From the NCBI RefSeq assembly GCF_000397205.1, contig NC_021237.1, positions 373,001-437,000 of the forward strand: DNA of 64,000 nt. Reading direction: 5' to 3'. A program made the translations under genes and the position numbers. The number at the start of each line of letters is the position of its first letter. The first letter of the stretch is position 1. Shown piece by piece: positions 27,149 through 36,288 of this stretch. Below the pieces are notes generated by a model, which was not told the DNA's origin, searched no databases, and saw nothing but the letters and a program-made list of their open reading frames with translations. This stretch comes from Pseudomonas protegens CHA0 (lineage in GTDB: Bacteria; Pseudomonadota; Gammaproteobacteria; Pseudomonadales; Pseudomonadaceae).

Positions 27149-29179
27149 ATGAAAGACCTGGATATGGATAATGCCGAGTGGGAACTGCTCGACCTCGAAT
27201 GGCATCAAGGGTTCGCCTTCGTAGAGGGGGCGCTGTTGGTGGAGGAGCGAGCCCGGGACGTGTACCTCATGCTGCAGCGTGAAGGGCGGACCCCGGCTGA
27301 GCAGGCTTGCCAGGCCGCGACCGAGCAATTCCCGGCTTCCCCCCTGGTAGAGGGCGAGCCGCTCTGGCGACATCGTGTTCATCGGCACCTGCTGCGTGAT
27401 GCGCGGGCCGATTATTATGCGTTGCCCCGTTACTTCGCGCGTTATGGCTACCACCCGTTGCAAGCCTTGCCGGTGCGTGTGTGTCGGGGCTTGCAGAGCC
27501 TGGGCCATGACCATTGGCGTGATCAGTGCCGTGCCTACTTCTGTCATGACTACGGGCAGGAGGTGATCGACGGCGCGCAGCCTGAGCGCCTGGCGCTTGT
27601 GCACCCGGTGCCAGAAAACTGGCCTGCGGGGTCGGTGCTGTTCAGTGACGGGGACAAGGTCTTCCTCGGCGCCCGGGCGATCGCCAGCGCGGAGCAGCAG
27701 GTACGCGGTACCAACCATCCGGCTTATCAAGTGATCAGCGGCCAAGTCTGCCGGGGCGGCGTTGTGCTGCATCAGAAGGACGGTTCGCCGTTGCCGATTG
27801 CCAATCCGGATGGCTTCCAGATGCTGGCCTGGCGCTGGGGTACGGATGGGCATTCGGTGATCGTCCAGGCGCAGCAGGGCTCGAGCATCGCCTATGAGTA
27901 TTTCTACCGCATCGACAACGTCGATCTGGCGACTTTCAGCGTGCTCAACGAGCGCTACGCCAAGGACGCACGGCGGGCTTATTACCTGACCGGAAAAACC
28001 CTGCGCTATGTCGGTGACTTCCGCCTGCTGAACCGTGTTCAGTCGGTGTTCGATGCCGGTGGCCGGATCTTGAGCCAGAGTGAAGCGGCGGACCCGTACT
28101 TTGCCGTGGATGATCAGTTCGTCTACCGCAATGGCACCCGCCTGCGTGGTGCCGATGGCCCGAGTTTCCGTCACCTGGGATTCGACTACTACGCTGACCG
28201 GCATCGCGTCTACCGGCGCAGCAAGCCGCTGGACGTGGATGTAGAGAGTTTTGTAGTGGCCCAGCTGGAGCGTGGCGAAGGCAACTATTCGCCGTTGCTG
28301 GTGGGTGACAGGCACGGCCCGCTCGGTTCGGATGGGGTGATCGATGACACCATGCTGCAAGAGTGGTCGGCGTACTTCGAGGCGCATCCGCAGTTGCAAG
28401 GTTATTGGTGGCATCGCTTGCAGGCACCATCGGCGTCAACAGCCCAGGCCTTGCGTTCCATCGGCTCCGGGTTCGAGCTGGGGAGCCAGGTGCACTTCCA
28501 TGGCCGCCCCATCAATGGTCTGGATGCCGGCAGTTTCAAGCTGCTGGACACACACCTGTGTGGCGACGCCAATGGCTTGTACCTGATCCCCTTTCATCGC
28601 GCCGAGACCCGGGTGCCGGAGCGATTCTCTTCGGCCTGCGCCGATCATTACCGTGCCCTGGGCGGCCCGTACCTGACAGATGGCCAGAGGGTTTTTTGCC
28701 ACAGTGTCTTTTATCAGGTGCCCGAGCCTATGGCCAAAGCGGATCTGGCCAGCTTCGAGTCATGCGGGCATGGCTGGGCCCGGGACAAGGGGGCGGTGTA
28801 TTACTACGGCGCAAGAAAGAAGCCCCTCGACCCGGCGCACACTCGCGTCATGGGCAGCTACGCCTTCACCGCGACACTGATGTTTGCTGCCGGCAAACCG
28901 CTGGAGGTGGAATTCAGCCCGGAGGAAGTGATGGTTCCTCATCCGGACTTTCTGCAATTGGGCACGCGCAAGCTGTTCTGTGGCCGGCGGCCGGTGAGTG
29001 CCAAGCGCATCGACCTGGCCAGCCTGGAGTTTGTCGCGGACCGCTATGCTCGCGACAAACAGCGTTTCTACCAGTACGACGGCTACGCGACACTCAGCGA
29101 AATCAGCGCCGAGCAGTACCACCAGGCACTGAAGAAGGCCCCGGCAGGGGACGCCGGCTCTGAGAGTTTGGCGTTCTGA
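27149..29179 (+). CDS. DKNYY-repeat protein of unknown function
   Basis: A 676-residue protein with several DKNYY-like repeats, seen as YAKDARRAYY (about residue 271), YYADRHRVYRRSKPLDVDVESF-type segments near 350, ARDKGAVYYYGARKKPLD near 548 and YARDKQRFYQYDG near 632. Repeats of this family pair a D-x-x-x-x-Y motif with a following short beta strand. No signal peptide or membrane helix is visible, so it is probably cytoplasmic. Function is unknown; such proteins occur singly in Pseudomonas. It has a terminator on each side and no operon partner. Confidence 0.75.
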   Translation: MKDLDMDNAEWELLDLEWHQGFAFVEGALLVEERARDVYLMLQREGRTPAEQACQAATEQFPASPLVEGEPLWRHRVHRHLLRDARADYYALPRYFARYGYHPLQALPVRVCRGLQSLGHDHWRDQCRAYFCHDYGQEVIDGAQPERLALVHPVPENWPAGSVLFSDGDKVFLGARAIASAEQQVRGTNHPAYQVISGQVCRGGVVLHQKDGSPLPIANPDGFQMLAWRWGTDGHSVIVQAQQGSSIAYEYFYRIDNVDLATFSVLNERYAKDARRAYYLTGKTLRYVGDFRLLNRVQSVFDAGGRILSQSEAADPYFAVDDQFVYRNGTRLRGADGPSFRHLGFDYYADRHRVYRRSKPLDVDVESFVVAQLERGEGNYSPLLVGDRHGPLGSDGVIDDTMLQEWSAYFEAHPQLQGYWWHRLQAPSASTAQALRSIGSGFELGSQVHFHGRPINGLDAGSFKLLDTHLCGDANGLYLIPFHRAETRVPERFSSACADHYRALGGPYLTDGQRVFCHSVFYQVPEPMAKADLASFESCGHGWARDKGAVYYYGARKKPLDPAHTRVMGSYAFTATLMFAAGKPLEVEFSPEEVMVPHPDFLQLGTRKLFCGRRPVSAKRIDLASLEFVADRYARDKQRFYQYDGYATLSEISAEQYHQALKKAPAGDAGSESLAF

Positions 29180-29185
29180 AAGGCA

Positions 29186-29221
29186 AAAAAGGCTGCCGTC
29201 AGCATTGACGGTGGCCTTTTT
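29186..29221 (+). terminator. Terminator after the DKNYY gene
   Basis: An imperfect stem of about 15 bp (AAAAAGGCTGCCGTCA with TGACGGTGGCCTTTTT) with a four-base loop, starting 7 bases after the stop. Confidence 0.8.
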
Positions 29222-29537
29222 GCTGGATTTGTGACTTGTTACATGGCGTTTCATGGACAGCCCGCTGGCGAAATAGTAGCCTGCGCGCTCTTCGATAAGA
29301 GCTCTTGCGTGCCAGCGTGAGAGGAGCTATGGAATAGCGCTGTATTGCAAGGGATTGAATGCTTGTCGGGGCCCTGAATCCGCCTTCTGCCTCTGTCCCT
29401 TGTTCCCTGCGTAGCCGCCATGGTTCCTGAGTGTCAGCGCCTGCCTGACAGTCCCGGTTCGAAGAACGAGCATTCAGGGTTCAATGGTGATCGCCCGGCC
29501 ATTGGTCCCTTAAAGAAAGGGCGGCAAGGAGACGCGC
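29222..29537. other. Intergenic region, no gene seen
   Basis: About 315 bases before the small membrane protein gene. It contains short inverted words such as AGAGCTCT near 29299 but no coding frame with support. The promoter of the next gene should lie here. Confidence 0.45.
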
Positions 29538-29858
29538 ATGGCGTTCACTAAAATCATCTTCAAAAACCCGAACACCGGAGCCATCAAGGAAGCGCCAGTT
29601 GGTTTCTCCTGGACCGTGTTCTTCTTCGGCTTCATCCCGGCACTGTTCCGCGCCGACTGGAAATGGGCTGCCATCATGTTCCTGCTGGCCATGTTCACCT
29701 TCGGCCTGAGCAACCTGGTGTTCATGTTCATCTACAACAAGCTGTATGTCCGCGACCTGATCGGCGCAGGCTTCAAGGCCCAGTCCATCGCCAGCGGCGA
29801 CCTGAACTTCGCCAGCTCGCGCATCGGCATGGAAATCCCTCGGCTGGAAGCTGCCTGA
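29538..29858 (+). CDS. Small membrane protein of unknown function
   Basis: A 106-residue protein with two hydrophobic segments, about residues 22-38 and 44-66, separated by a short polar turn with RADWKW. The N-terminal IKEAPVGFSWTVFFFGFIPALF is a conserved-looking pattern of small DUF-type membrane proteins in Gammaproteobacteria. A GCAAGGAG site precedes the ATG. It is followed by a strong terminator and stands alone. Function unknown. Confidence 0.75.
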   Translation: MAFTKIIFKNPNTGAIKEAPVGFSWTVFFFGFIPALFRADWKWAAIMFLLAMFTFGLSNLVFMFIYNKLYVRDLIGAGFKAQSIASGDLNFASSRIGMEIPRLEAA

Positions 29859-29888
29859 GCATCACGCCAGGCTGTTTAGCTGAAACGG

Positions 29889-29924
29889 AAAAGGGCGCAT
29901 TCATTGCTGAATGCGCCCTTTTTT
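29889..29924. terminator. Bidirectional terminator
   Basis: A stem AAAAGGGCGCATTCA / TGAATGCGCCCTTTT with A and T runs on both sides separates the plus-strand small membrane gene from the convergent hypothetical gene. Confidence 0.85.
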
Positions 29925-29940
29925 CATTCCCGGAAGAAAC

Positions 29941-30351
29941 TCAGCCTTCGGCGCTGAACAGTGCCTGGGATGCGGCCATGTAGTCGGCCTGGAAGGCCTC
30001 TGACTCGATCCAGGCCAGGGCCGTGGCCTCGTCGGCCTCGGTGGACCAGTTACGGTATTCGATCAGCGCCGCAAGGATGAAGTCCGTGGCGCCCTGTTCG
30101 CCCTCCTGCTCATAGACCAGTTCCAGCAGCGGGTCCGAGAGGAAGACCGTGCACAGCGCCTGCTGGCTGGTTTTCTCGGCGTCGCGCATCTTCACGAACA
30201 GCTCGGTCAGGTCCACCGATTCGAAGTCGATGCGGCTGTCGTTGGGGTCCAGTTCCAGCTCCGAGGTCGGTGCAGTGCGCTTGGCGCGGTTCTGCTTGGC
30301 CTTGGCCTTTGCCCGGGCGGCACGTTTGTGTTGTTTGTCGATCGATGCCAT
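29941..30351 (-). CDS. Conserved hypothetical protein
   Basis: A 136-residue protein starting MASIDKQHKRAARAKAKAKQ. The first 30 residues are very basic (Lys/Arg/Ala), like a nucleic-acid-binding tail, and the rest is acidic and probably helical (LTELFVKMRDAEK, ELVYEQEGEQGATDFI). AAGG lies about nine bases upstream of this Met, and upstream in-frame residues are Arg-rich and unlike a real N-terminus. No domain recognised. It is divergent from the IclR gene. Confidence 0.65.
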   Translation of the reverse strand: MASIDKQHKRAARAKAKAKQNRAKRTAPTSELELDPNDSRIDFESVDLTELFVKMRDAEKTSQQALCTVFLSDPLLELVYEQEGEQGATDFILAALIEYRNWSTEADEATALAWIESEAFQADYMAASQALFSAEG

Positions 30352-30610
30352 GGGCGTCTTACCTTGTTGCGCAAAGGGGCGGCGCTCGCGGATTCGGGGC
30401 GAACGGCCGGTCAGGCGGGAAAGGATGCCAGCAAATCGCTGCGCTGGCACCCGCCAAGGCCTCAAGGCGAGTACCGACGATCCTGCATGGGCCGAGGTCC
30501 ATTGCGGCGCAGCACCTGTGCCAAAGGTTTTTTGCAGCCTTTTCCCACTGCCTGGGAATCTGATTTCATTTGCCGGGAATCTCCATGCACCATGGCTGCA
30601 AGAGGCCGCT

Positions 30611-31336
30611 ATGCACTACCACACGCCCACTGACCGTCTGCTGCAAATACTCGTGGCCCTGGGGCAATCCCCGGAGGCCATGTCTGCCAAGGAGCTGTCG
30701 CTGAACCTGCAGCAGCCCCTGAGCAGCACCTATCGCCACCTCAAGACCCTGCTGCGCTGGGGGCTGGCCCAGGACAATGGCCAGGGCCGTTACCTGCCCG
30801 GGCCTGCTTGCCTGCAACTGGCGAAGAAGTTCGACCGCGAAGGCCTGCTGGTGACCCTGGCCAAGCCGGAGCTCAACCGTCTGGCCGAACTCAGCCAGGA
30901 AAGCGTCGCGCTGATGGTGCCAAGCAACGGGCAGGCGATCTGCATCGAGCTGGTGGACAGCCCGCAGCCCTTGCGCTGCTGCTACCAGAAAGGCCTGGCG
31001 CAGCCGCTGCTGCTGGGCGCCTCGGCCAAGGTGTTGCTGGCCTACATGGAGCCTGAGCTGTGCTTGTCGATCCTGCGCCAGCAGGGCGTCGAGGAGGCGG
31101 ATTTCGCCGCGCACCTGGACAGCTACGGGGCCATTCGCGCCGCCGGGCATGCGGTGAGCCTGAGCGAGATCGATCTGGGCATCTGGGGTGTCAGCGCGCC
31201 CTTGCTGGACAGCCGTGACCGCTTGCAAGGCGCCATCAGCCTCATGGCCCCGGCGTTCCGCGCCGAACAGCGCAGTGAGCGGCTGATCCGCTGGACCCGC
31301 GAAGCGGCCCAGCGCCTGAGCGCCCGACTGGATTGA
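30611..31336 (+). CDS. IclR family transcriptional regulator
   Basis: A 241-residue regulator with an N-terminal winged helix (about residues 8-60; AKELSLNLQQPLSSTYRHLKT) and an IclR effector domain (GASAKVLLAYM, then YGAIRAAGHAVSLSEIDLGIWGVS split over residues 160-195). It lies 18 bases upstream of a HutG-type gene on the same strand and probably regulates the hutG-gltS unit. Confidence 0.88.
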   Translation: MHYHTPTDRLLQILVALGQSPEAMSAKELSLNLQQPLSSTYRHLKTLLRWGLAQDNGQGRYLPGPACLQLAKKFDREGLLVTLAKPELNRLAELSQESVALMVPSNGQAICIELVDSPQPLRCCYQKGLAQPLLLGASAKVLLAYMEPELCLSILRQQGVEEADFAAHLDSYGAIRAAGHAVSLSEIDLGIWGVSAPLLDSRDRLQGAISLMAPAFRAEQRSERLIRWTREAAQRLSARLD

Positions 31337-31354
31337 ATTGACTGGAGCAAGACC

Positions 31355-32293
31355 ATGATCAGCACCGCCCCCATGCACCTGTGGCAGGGTCGTATCGACC
31401 TGGCCGAAGGCCTTGCCGCCCGGCGCTGGCACCAGTGGGTGCAGCCCTGGGCCGAACAGCAGCCGGCGGGTATCGCCTTGCTCGGGCTGGCCTGTGACGA
31501 AGGGGTCAAGCGCAACCAGGGGCGCACCGGTGCCAGCCAGGGCCCGGCAGCCTTGCGCGCGGCCCTGGCCAACCTGGCCTGGCACGGCACCGGCCCGCTG
31601 TACGACGCAGGGGACGTGACCTGCACCGACCACCACCTGGAAAGCGCCCAGCAGCGCTACGCCGAGCGCCTCGGCCTGTTGCTCGAACAGGGGCACCTGG
31701 CCCTGGGGCTGGGCGGTGGTCATGAAATCGCCTTTGCTAGCTTCAGTGGCCTGGCCGATCACCTGCGCCGCCAACAGCCCTGCCCGCGCATCGGCATTCT
31801 CAATTTCGATGCCCACTTCGATCTGCGCCATGCGCCGCAAAGCAGTTCGGGCACGCCGTTCCGGCAGATCGCCGAATACTGCCGGCAGGCCGGCATGCCT
31901 TTCGAGTATTGCTGCCTGGGGGTCAGCGAGTTGAGCAACACCCAGGCGCTGTTCGAGCAAGCCCGGGAGCTCGATGTGCGCTACTTGCTGGACCGGCAGA
32001 TGCAGGGCTGGAACCTGCCGGCAGTCGAGGCCTGCCTGGACACTTTTCTCGACGGTATCGACGTGCTCTACATGACCCTGTGCCTGGATGTGCTGCCGGC
32101 CAGCCAGGCTCCCGGCGTCAGCGCGCCCTCGGCCTATGGGGTGGATGTGCAGGTGGTCGAGCACCTGGTACGCCGTGCTCGGGCCAGCGGCAAATTGCGC
32201 GTGGCCGACATTGCCGAACTCAATCCCGGGCTCGACCAGGACCAGCGCACCGCCCGCGTGGCCGCGCGTCTGCTGGCCAGCCTGATTCACTGA
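31355..32293 (+). CDS. hutG: Formimidoylglutamase, arginase family
   Basis: A 312-residue ureohydrolase-fold enzyme that should convert N-formimidoyl-L-glutamate to glutamate and formamide. Metal-site motifs are GGGHE, NFDAHFD and [18 protein letters not shown]. In the last, the usual SxDxD has Cys at the first Asp; I recall Cys there in other HutG proteins, so I do not treat it as damage. It lies between an IclR regulator and a GltS glutamate permease, consistent with glutamate or formimidoylglutamate use. No other hut genes are in the window. Confidence 0.87.
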   Translation: MISTAPMHLWQGRIDLAEGLAARRWHQWVQPWAEQQPAGIALLGLACDEGVKRNQGRTGASQGPAALRAALANLAWHGTGPLYDAGDVTCTDHHLESAQQRYAERLGLLLEQGHLALGLGGGHEIAFASFSGLADHLRRQQPCPRIGILNFDAHFDLRHAPQSSSGTPFRQIAEYCRQAGMPFEYCCLGVSELSNTQALFEQARELDVRYLLDRQMQGWNLPAVEACLDTFLDGIDVLYMTLCLDVLPASQAPGVSAPSAYGVDVQVVEHLVRRARASGKLRVADIAELNPGLDQDQRTARVAARLLASLIH

Positions 32294-32345
32294 GGGGCAT
32301 GCCCCTCGCCGCGCAACACCACAATGACAAGAAGAGATGTTTGCC

Positions 32346-33554
32346 ATGCCGACTTTTGAATTGGACGCGCTGACCACCCTGGCGCTGGCCCTGATCCTGC
32401 TGGGGGTGGGAGCCCAGCTGAAGAAATGCAGCCGCTGGCTGACCCAGCTCTGTGTCCCGGCGCCGGTGATCGGCGGTTTCGGCTTTGCCCTGATCGTCTG
32501 GCTGCTGCGCGATCAGCAACTGCTGGCGATCAAGCTCGACACCGCGATCCAGACGCCCTTGATGGTGGCGTTCTTTACCACCGTGGGCCTGGGGGGCAGC
32601 CTCGGCCTGCTGCGTCGTGGCGGCAAGATCCTGTTCGTCTACCTGGGGGCCTGCTGGTCCCTGGCGCTGCTGCAGAACCTGGTGGGGGTCGGTGCCGCCA
32701 AGGCGCTGGGCATCGACCCGCTGCTGGGCATCATGGCCGGTGCGGTGTCCCTGGAGGGTGGCTTTGGCGCGGCGGCGGCCTTTGGCCCGATCGCGGAAAA
32801 CCTCGGGGCGGTGGGGGCCACCACGGCGGCCCTGGCCTCGGCCACCTTCGGCATGGTTGCCGGCGGCTTGCTGGGCAGCCCGCTGGCGCGCTGGCTGATC
32901 GAGCGCAACCGCCTGCAGATCCAGGCCGATCAGGTCAGTACCCTGCAGCACCTGGAAAGCGCTGCCCAGGGTTCGGTGGCGCCTTTGGATGCGCCGACCC
33001 TGCTGCGCCTGCTGACCTGCATTCTGCTGATCATGGTGCTGGGTTTCTGGATCGGCAGCGCGCTGAACGAGCACCTGGGCATCGTCCTGCCAAGCTACGT
33101 GGGGGCGATGTTCGTGGCGATCATCCTGCGCAATCTCAATGACCGGGCGCGGATCATCGACATCCCCGACAGCGCCGTGAGCACCCTGGGCGACGTATGC
33201 CTGGGGGTGTTCCTGACCATGGCCATGATGAGCCTGAAGTTCTGGGAACTGGAACAGCTCGGCCTGCCGCTGCTGGTGATCCTGGTGGTGCAGGTGCTGG
33301 TGATGGTGCTGCTGTGCGTATTCCTGCTGTTCCGCCTGTTTGGCGGCAACTACGACGCGGCGGTGTTGTGTGCCGGCTTCATGGGCCACGGCCTGGGGGC
33401 CACGCCCAATGCGGTGGCCAACATGGGCGCGATCTGTGATCACTACAAGGTCTTTTCCTACAAGGCCTTCATCATCGTGCCGCTGTGCGGTGCGGTATTG
33501 ATCGACATCGTGGCGATCCCGCTGATCACCTGGTTCATCAACGCCTTTGCCTGA
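32346..33554 (+). CDS. gltS: Sodium/glutamate symporter
   Basis: A 402-residue inner-membrane protein, almost the length of E. coli GltS (401), with around ten to twelve helices. Typical segments are LCVPAPVIGGFGFAL, the two halves with GHG motifs (AGAVSLEGGFGAA and CAGFMGHGLGATPNAVANM), which form the sodium and substrate site. An AAGAG site nine bases before ATG at 32346 favours it over the ATG three codons upstream. It is the third gene of the IclR-HutG-GltS cluster. Confidence 0.92.
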   Translation: MPTFELDALTTLALALILLGVGAQLKKCSRWLTQLCVPAPVIGGFGFALIVWLLRDQQLLAIKLDTAIQTPLMVAFFTTVGLGGSLGLLRRGGKILFVYLGACWSLALLQNLVGVGAAKALGIDPLLGIMAGAVSLEGGFGAAAAFGPIAENLGAVGATTAALASATFGMVAGGLLGSPLARWLIERNRLQIQADQVSTLQHLESAAQGSVAPLDAPTLLRLLTCILLIMVLGFWIGSALNEHLGIVLPSYVGAMFVAIILRNLNDRARIIDIPDSAVSTLGDVCLGVFLTMAMMSLKFWELEQLGLPLLVILVVQVLVMVLLCVFLLFRLFGGNYDAAVLCAGFMGHGLGATPNAVANMGAICDHYKVFSYKAFIIVPLCGAVLIDIVAIPLITWFINAFA

Positions 33555-34532
33555 TCAGCGCCCCGGCGTCAGCTCTTGCCCCGGGCTGTTCGGGGCCGGG
33601 CTTGCGTGCTGCAGCCAGTGCAGCAGCAGCGGCCAGAGCCGGCTTTCGAAGCGGCTGTGGAAGAAGGCGAAGTGGCCGATCTCGACCTCACCGATGTCCT
33701 CGGGGCGAATGCGCCAATGGGTGCGCGTGCTGTTGTCGAAGTAGCCCAGTAGCCGCTCGATGGCTGCCACGGTGCCAAAGGGGTCGTCGCTGACGCTGAT
33801 GGCGAGGATCGGGGCGCTGACCTGGGCGAAGGGCTGCCCACTGCGCTCTGCGGCCAGCCTGCGGCCGCTGGGGCGGCCTTCGTAGCGTGGATGCGGGGTG
33901 GCCCAGTCGCGGACCACCCCGGCGGGGGTGTCTTCCATCCAGCCCAGGCGCTTGCCGGGGAAGTAGCCGTACAGGCGGGTCAGCAGGGGCATCAGCACAT
34001 GCCACTTGCCCAGCATGCGCCAGCGTTGGGCGGGCACGTAGTCGCGCCAGTAGGCGAACTGCGCGCCCATGGTGGCCGCGCGGCGGATCACCCCGGCGGA
34101 GGCCGCCAGGCCCAGGGCGCAGCCGCCGAAGCTGTGGCCCACCACGTCGATCGGTTGCCCGGGAAACTCGCGCCGGGCGCGTTGCAGCATGGCTTCGAAA
34201 TCCAGCGCGCCCCAATCCGACCAGGATGCCTTGAGCCCCTTGAGCGAGGCCGGGCGCGACTCGCCGATGCCGCGGTAGTCGTAGGTCATCACGTCTAAGC
34301 CGTTGGCGAACAGGTAGTCGGCGAAGCGAAAGTAATAGCGGCAGCGCACCGAGGTCGCGGCGTTGATGATCACCACTGCGCGCGCCGGATCGGCTTGCGC
34401 GTGGCGCCAGCTGAAGCCGCCAAGGCGGAAACCGTCCGCCGCCACTTCGCTGAAGCGTTCACTGGGGCCGGGCGCCGGCTCGGCAGTGGCGGGGCGGGCG
34501 GCAGGCAGGTCGGGCGAGGGCAGCAGGGACAT
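33555..34532 (-). CDS. Alpha/beta hydrolase
   Basis: A 325-residue alpha/beta hydrolase. The nucleophile elbow is GHSFGG (Ser about 137), and the oxyanion strand is VVIINAATSVRCRYY with an early YDYRGIGES. The distal Asp and His appear as SDDPFGT and IGHFAFF. No export signal is visible, so a cytoplasmic esterase-type enzyme is likely. AAGGAAC lies upstream of the ATG. It ends one base before the convergent gltS stop. Substrate unknown. Confidence 0.85.
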   Translation of the reverse strand: MSLLPSPDLPAARPATAEPAPGPSERFSEVAADGFRLGGFSWRHAQADPARAVVIINAATSVRCRYYFRFADYLFANGLDVMTYDYRGIGESRPASLKGLKASWSDWGALDFEAMLQRARREFPGQPIDVVGHSFGGCALGLAASAGVIRRAATMGAQFAYWRDYVPAQRWRMLGKWHVLMPLLTRLYGYFPGKRLGWMEDTPAGVVRDWATPHPRYEGRPSGRRLAAERSGQPFAQVSAPILAISVSDDPFGTVAAIERLLGYFDNSTRTHWRIRPEDIGEVEIGHFAFFHSRFESRLWPLLLHWLQHASPAPNSPGQELTPGR

Positions 34533-34581
34533 GGGCGGTTGTTCCTTGGCGGCTGTAACGGGCCGGAGCGACCCCTGGCGT

Positions 34582-34911
34582 TCAGCGACGATTTTTTTGT
34601 GCGCCCATTAATACCCGGGCGATCCACAGCGCGGCAACTGCCAGGGCACCCAGCAACAGGGTGCTGGTGCCCTGCCAGAGCAGCTCGATATAAAACTTGG
34701 TGGGCTGCAACGCCTGGCTGTAGGCGAGCTTCGGCCCGGCACGGTTGCTGGTGACGATCTGTCCGTCCAGCAGCGCGCTTACCAGGGTCCAGCCCAGCAG
34801 TGCAGTCAGTGCCAGCAGCACGCTGCCGATCAGCAAAAAAAACCAGGCCCCGCTGCGGGTCTTGCCGGGCTGGGGGTGGGGCAGGCGGACTCGGGTTCGC
34901 TTCTGGTTCAC
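34582..34911 (-). CDS. Hypothetical two-helix membrane protein
   Basis: A 109-residue protein with two hydrophobic segments (about residues 22-47 and 83-104). I choose a GTG start at 34911 because AAGGA lies about ten bases before it and the basic N-terminus NQKRTRVRLPHP gives a positive-inside orientation. The frame is open further upstream but without a ribosome site. Function is unknown. Confidence 0.55.
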   Translation of the reverse strand: MNQKRTRVRLPHPQPGKTRSGAWFFLLIGSVLLALTALLGWTLVSALLDGQIVTSNRAGPKLAYSQALQPTKFYIELLWQGTSTLLLGALAVAALWIARVLMGAQKNRR

Positions 34912-35033
34912 GAGAGCAGTTCCTTTGCGCCCGGATGGGCGGATGCCTGCAACTTTACTCCCAGGCGGGCCCATGGGAATAATCCGGGCCCGGTCGAGCC
35001 CGGGTATCCCTATTCGTCGATGGAGCCTTGAGC

Positions 35034-35375
35034 ATGGAAGTGAAGAACCAGATGAGCCCGGAACAATGCCAGGGCATGGACGATATCCGCCGGGAAATCG
35101 ATGCCCTGGATCGAGCGGTCATCGCCTTGCTCGGCGCGCGCTTCCAGTACGTACTGGCGGCATCGAAATTCAAGACCTCGGCGGCCACCGTACGCGCCGA
35201 GGAGCGTTTCAAAGCCATGTTGGCCACTCGTCGCGATTGGGCGGCGGCCGAAGGCCTGAACCCGGATGCCATCGAGAAGATGTACAGCGATCTGGTGCAG
35301 CATTTCATCGCCGAGGAGATGAAGCATTGGCAGGCGGCGCAGGCTCCGAGCCGAGGGGCTGGTCCTCTAGCCTAG
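35034..35375 (+). CDS. PchB/chorismate-mutase type II domain protein
   Basis: A 113-residue all-helical protein like isochorismate-pyruvate lyase PchB, which splits isochorismate to salicylate and pyruvate, or a type II chorismate mutase. Active-site positions conserved relative to PchB are Arg19 (DIRREID), Arg36 (LLGARFQYV) and Lys47 (ASKFKTS). The position of PchB Gln90 is Glu95 here (FIAEEMKHW). GGAG eight bases upstream fixes the ATG; a TTG two codons earlier is less likely. No pchA, pchDEF or other siderophore genes are nearby, so the reaction is uncertain. Confidence 0.78.
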   Translation: MEVKNQMSPEQCQGMDDIRREIDALDRAVIALLGARFQYVLAASKFKTSAATVRAEERFKAMLATRRDWAAAEGLNPDAIEKMYSDLVQHFIAEEMKHWQAAQAPSRGAGPLA

Positions 35376-35627
35376 GTACCTTTGGTTAAAGGCCTCACGC
35401 CGAATCGATCTAAACCGCCCTGTGTCAGGTTTTACACTCAATAGCAGGAGCTATGGGCGAGCCTGGTTGCACAAGGCGAGCGAGGGTTTTCATTCGGCTT
35501 CTGGTCTGAGACATGGCCTGGCCATTCAAGATGAAGCAGGGGAGACCCGGGCGCTGCCGTCCCGGGGCCAGAGGCCTGACGGTGGCGTCCCATTCAGTGG
35601 TTCGAGACGAACCCGGGAGTGGTCATC

Positions 35628-36086
35628 ATGAAGTCCTTTTCTATGAGTGTCCTGTCAGGTGTTATCGCGGTGCTGCTATTGGCTGCACCAGTGAGCGTGC
35701 GCTCCGCCTCCACCAGCAATGAGCCGATCGACCCGGCTGGCGTGCAATTGGAGCCGCTGCAACAGAACGGCATTTCCTATGTCAGCGGCGGCATCGGCCT
35801 GGACGAGTCGCGGGCCATTCAGCAGGCCAAGGGTTACAACCTGCACATGACCTTTTCCGTCGGCTCAGGGAATGAATACACCTCGGATGTCGATGTGCTG
35901 ATCCAGAACCCGCAAGGGCATCAGCTGTTGAGCCTGAGCGGAGCGGGCCCGATCGTCTTTGTGCAGTTGCCGGCCGGCAGATACCAGGTCATCACCACCC
36001 GCAAAGGGCTGGAACAGCGCAGCATGGTCGACATGAAAGTGGCGGCTATGCGCGATCTCAACATCCACTGGAATAACGGTTACTGA
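35628..36086 (+). CDS. Secreted hypothetical protein
   Basis: A 152-residue protein with a signal peptide (residues 1-27, hydrophobic SGVIAVLLLAAPVSV). The mature part has an early GISYVSGGIGLDESRAI and a beta-sandwich feel (VDVLIQNPQGHQLLSLSGAG, QVITTRKGLEQRSMVDM), reminiscent of carboxypeptidase-regulatory-like folds. A GGGAG site eight bases before the ATG fixes the start. It has a terminator downstream. Function unknown. Confidence 0.72.
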   Translation: MKSFSMSVLSGVIAVLLLAAPVSVRSASTSNEPIDPAGVQLEPLQQNGISYVSGGIGLDESRAIQQAKGYNLHMTFSVGSGNEYTSDVDVLIQNPQGHQLLSLSGAGPIVFVQLPAGRYQVITTRKGLEQRSMVDMKVAAMRDLNIHWNNGY

Positions 36087-36143
36087 GAGAGGGGTGGTGG
36101 GGTGCCCGGCGTTGAGCATGGGTGATGCCCAATTCCAGGTCTG

Positions 36144-36174
36144 AAAACCCTGAATCGAAAGGTTCAGGGTTTTT
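36144..36174 (+). terminator. Rho-independent terminator
   Basis: An inverted repeat AAAACCCTGAA / TTCAGGGTTTT with a T run, 58 bases after the secreted-protein gene. Confidence 0.8.
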
Positions 36175-36288
36175 GCTATTGGCTGGGAGAGGGCGCGCTT
36201 GTCTGGTGCGGGGCGATTCACATCATTTCCACACAGGCCAAGCCATCATGCGTCACCGCACGCAACGAGCCTGACAGGCGATCCGAAT

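Noticed and set aside
31716..31734. HutG damage because Cys replaces the first Asp of SxDxD
   Set aside because: I recall the same Cys in other formimidoylglutamases, and all other metal motifs are intact.
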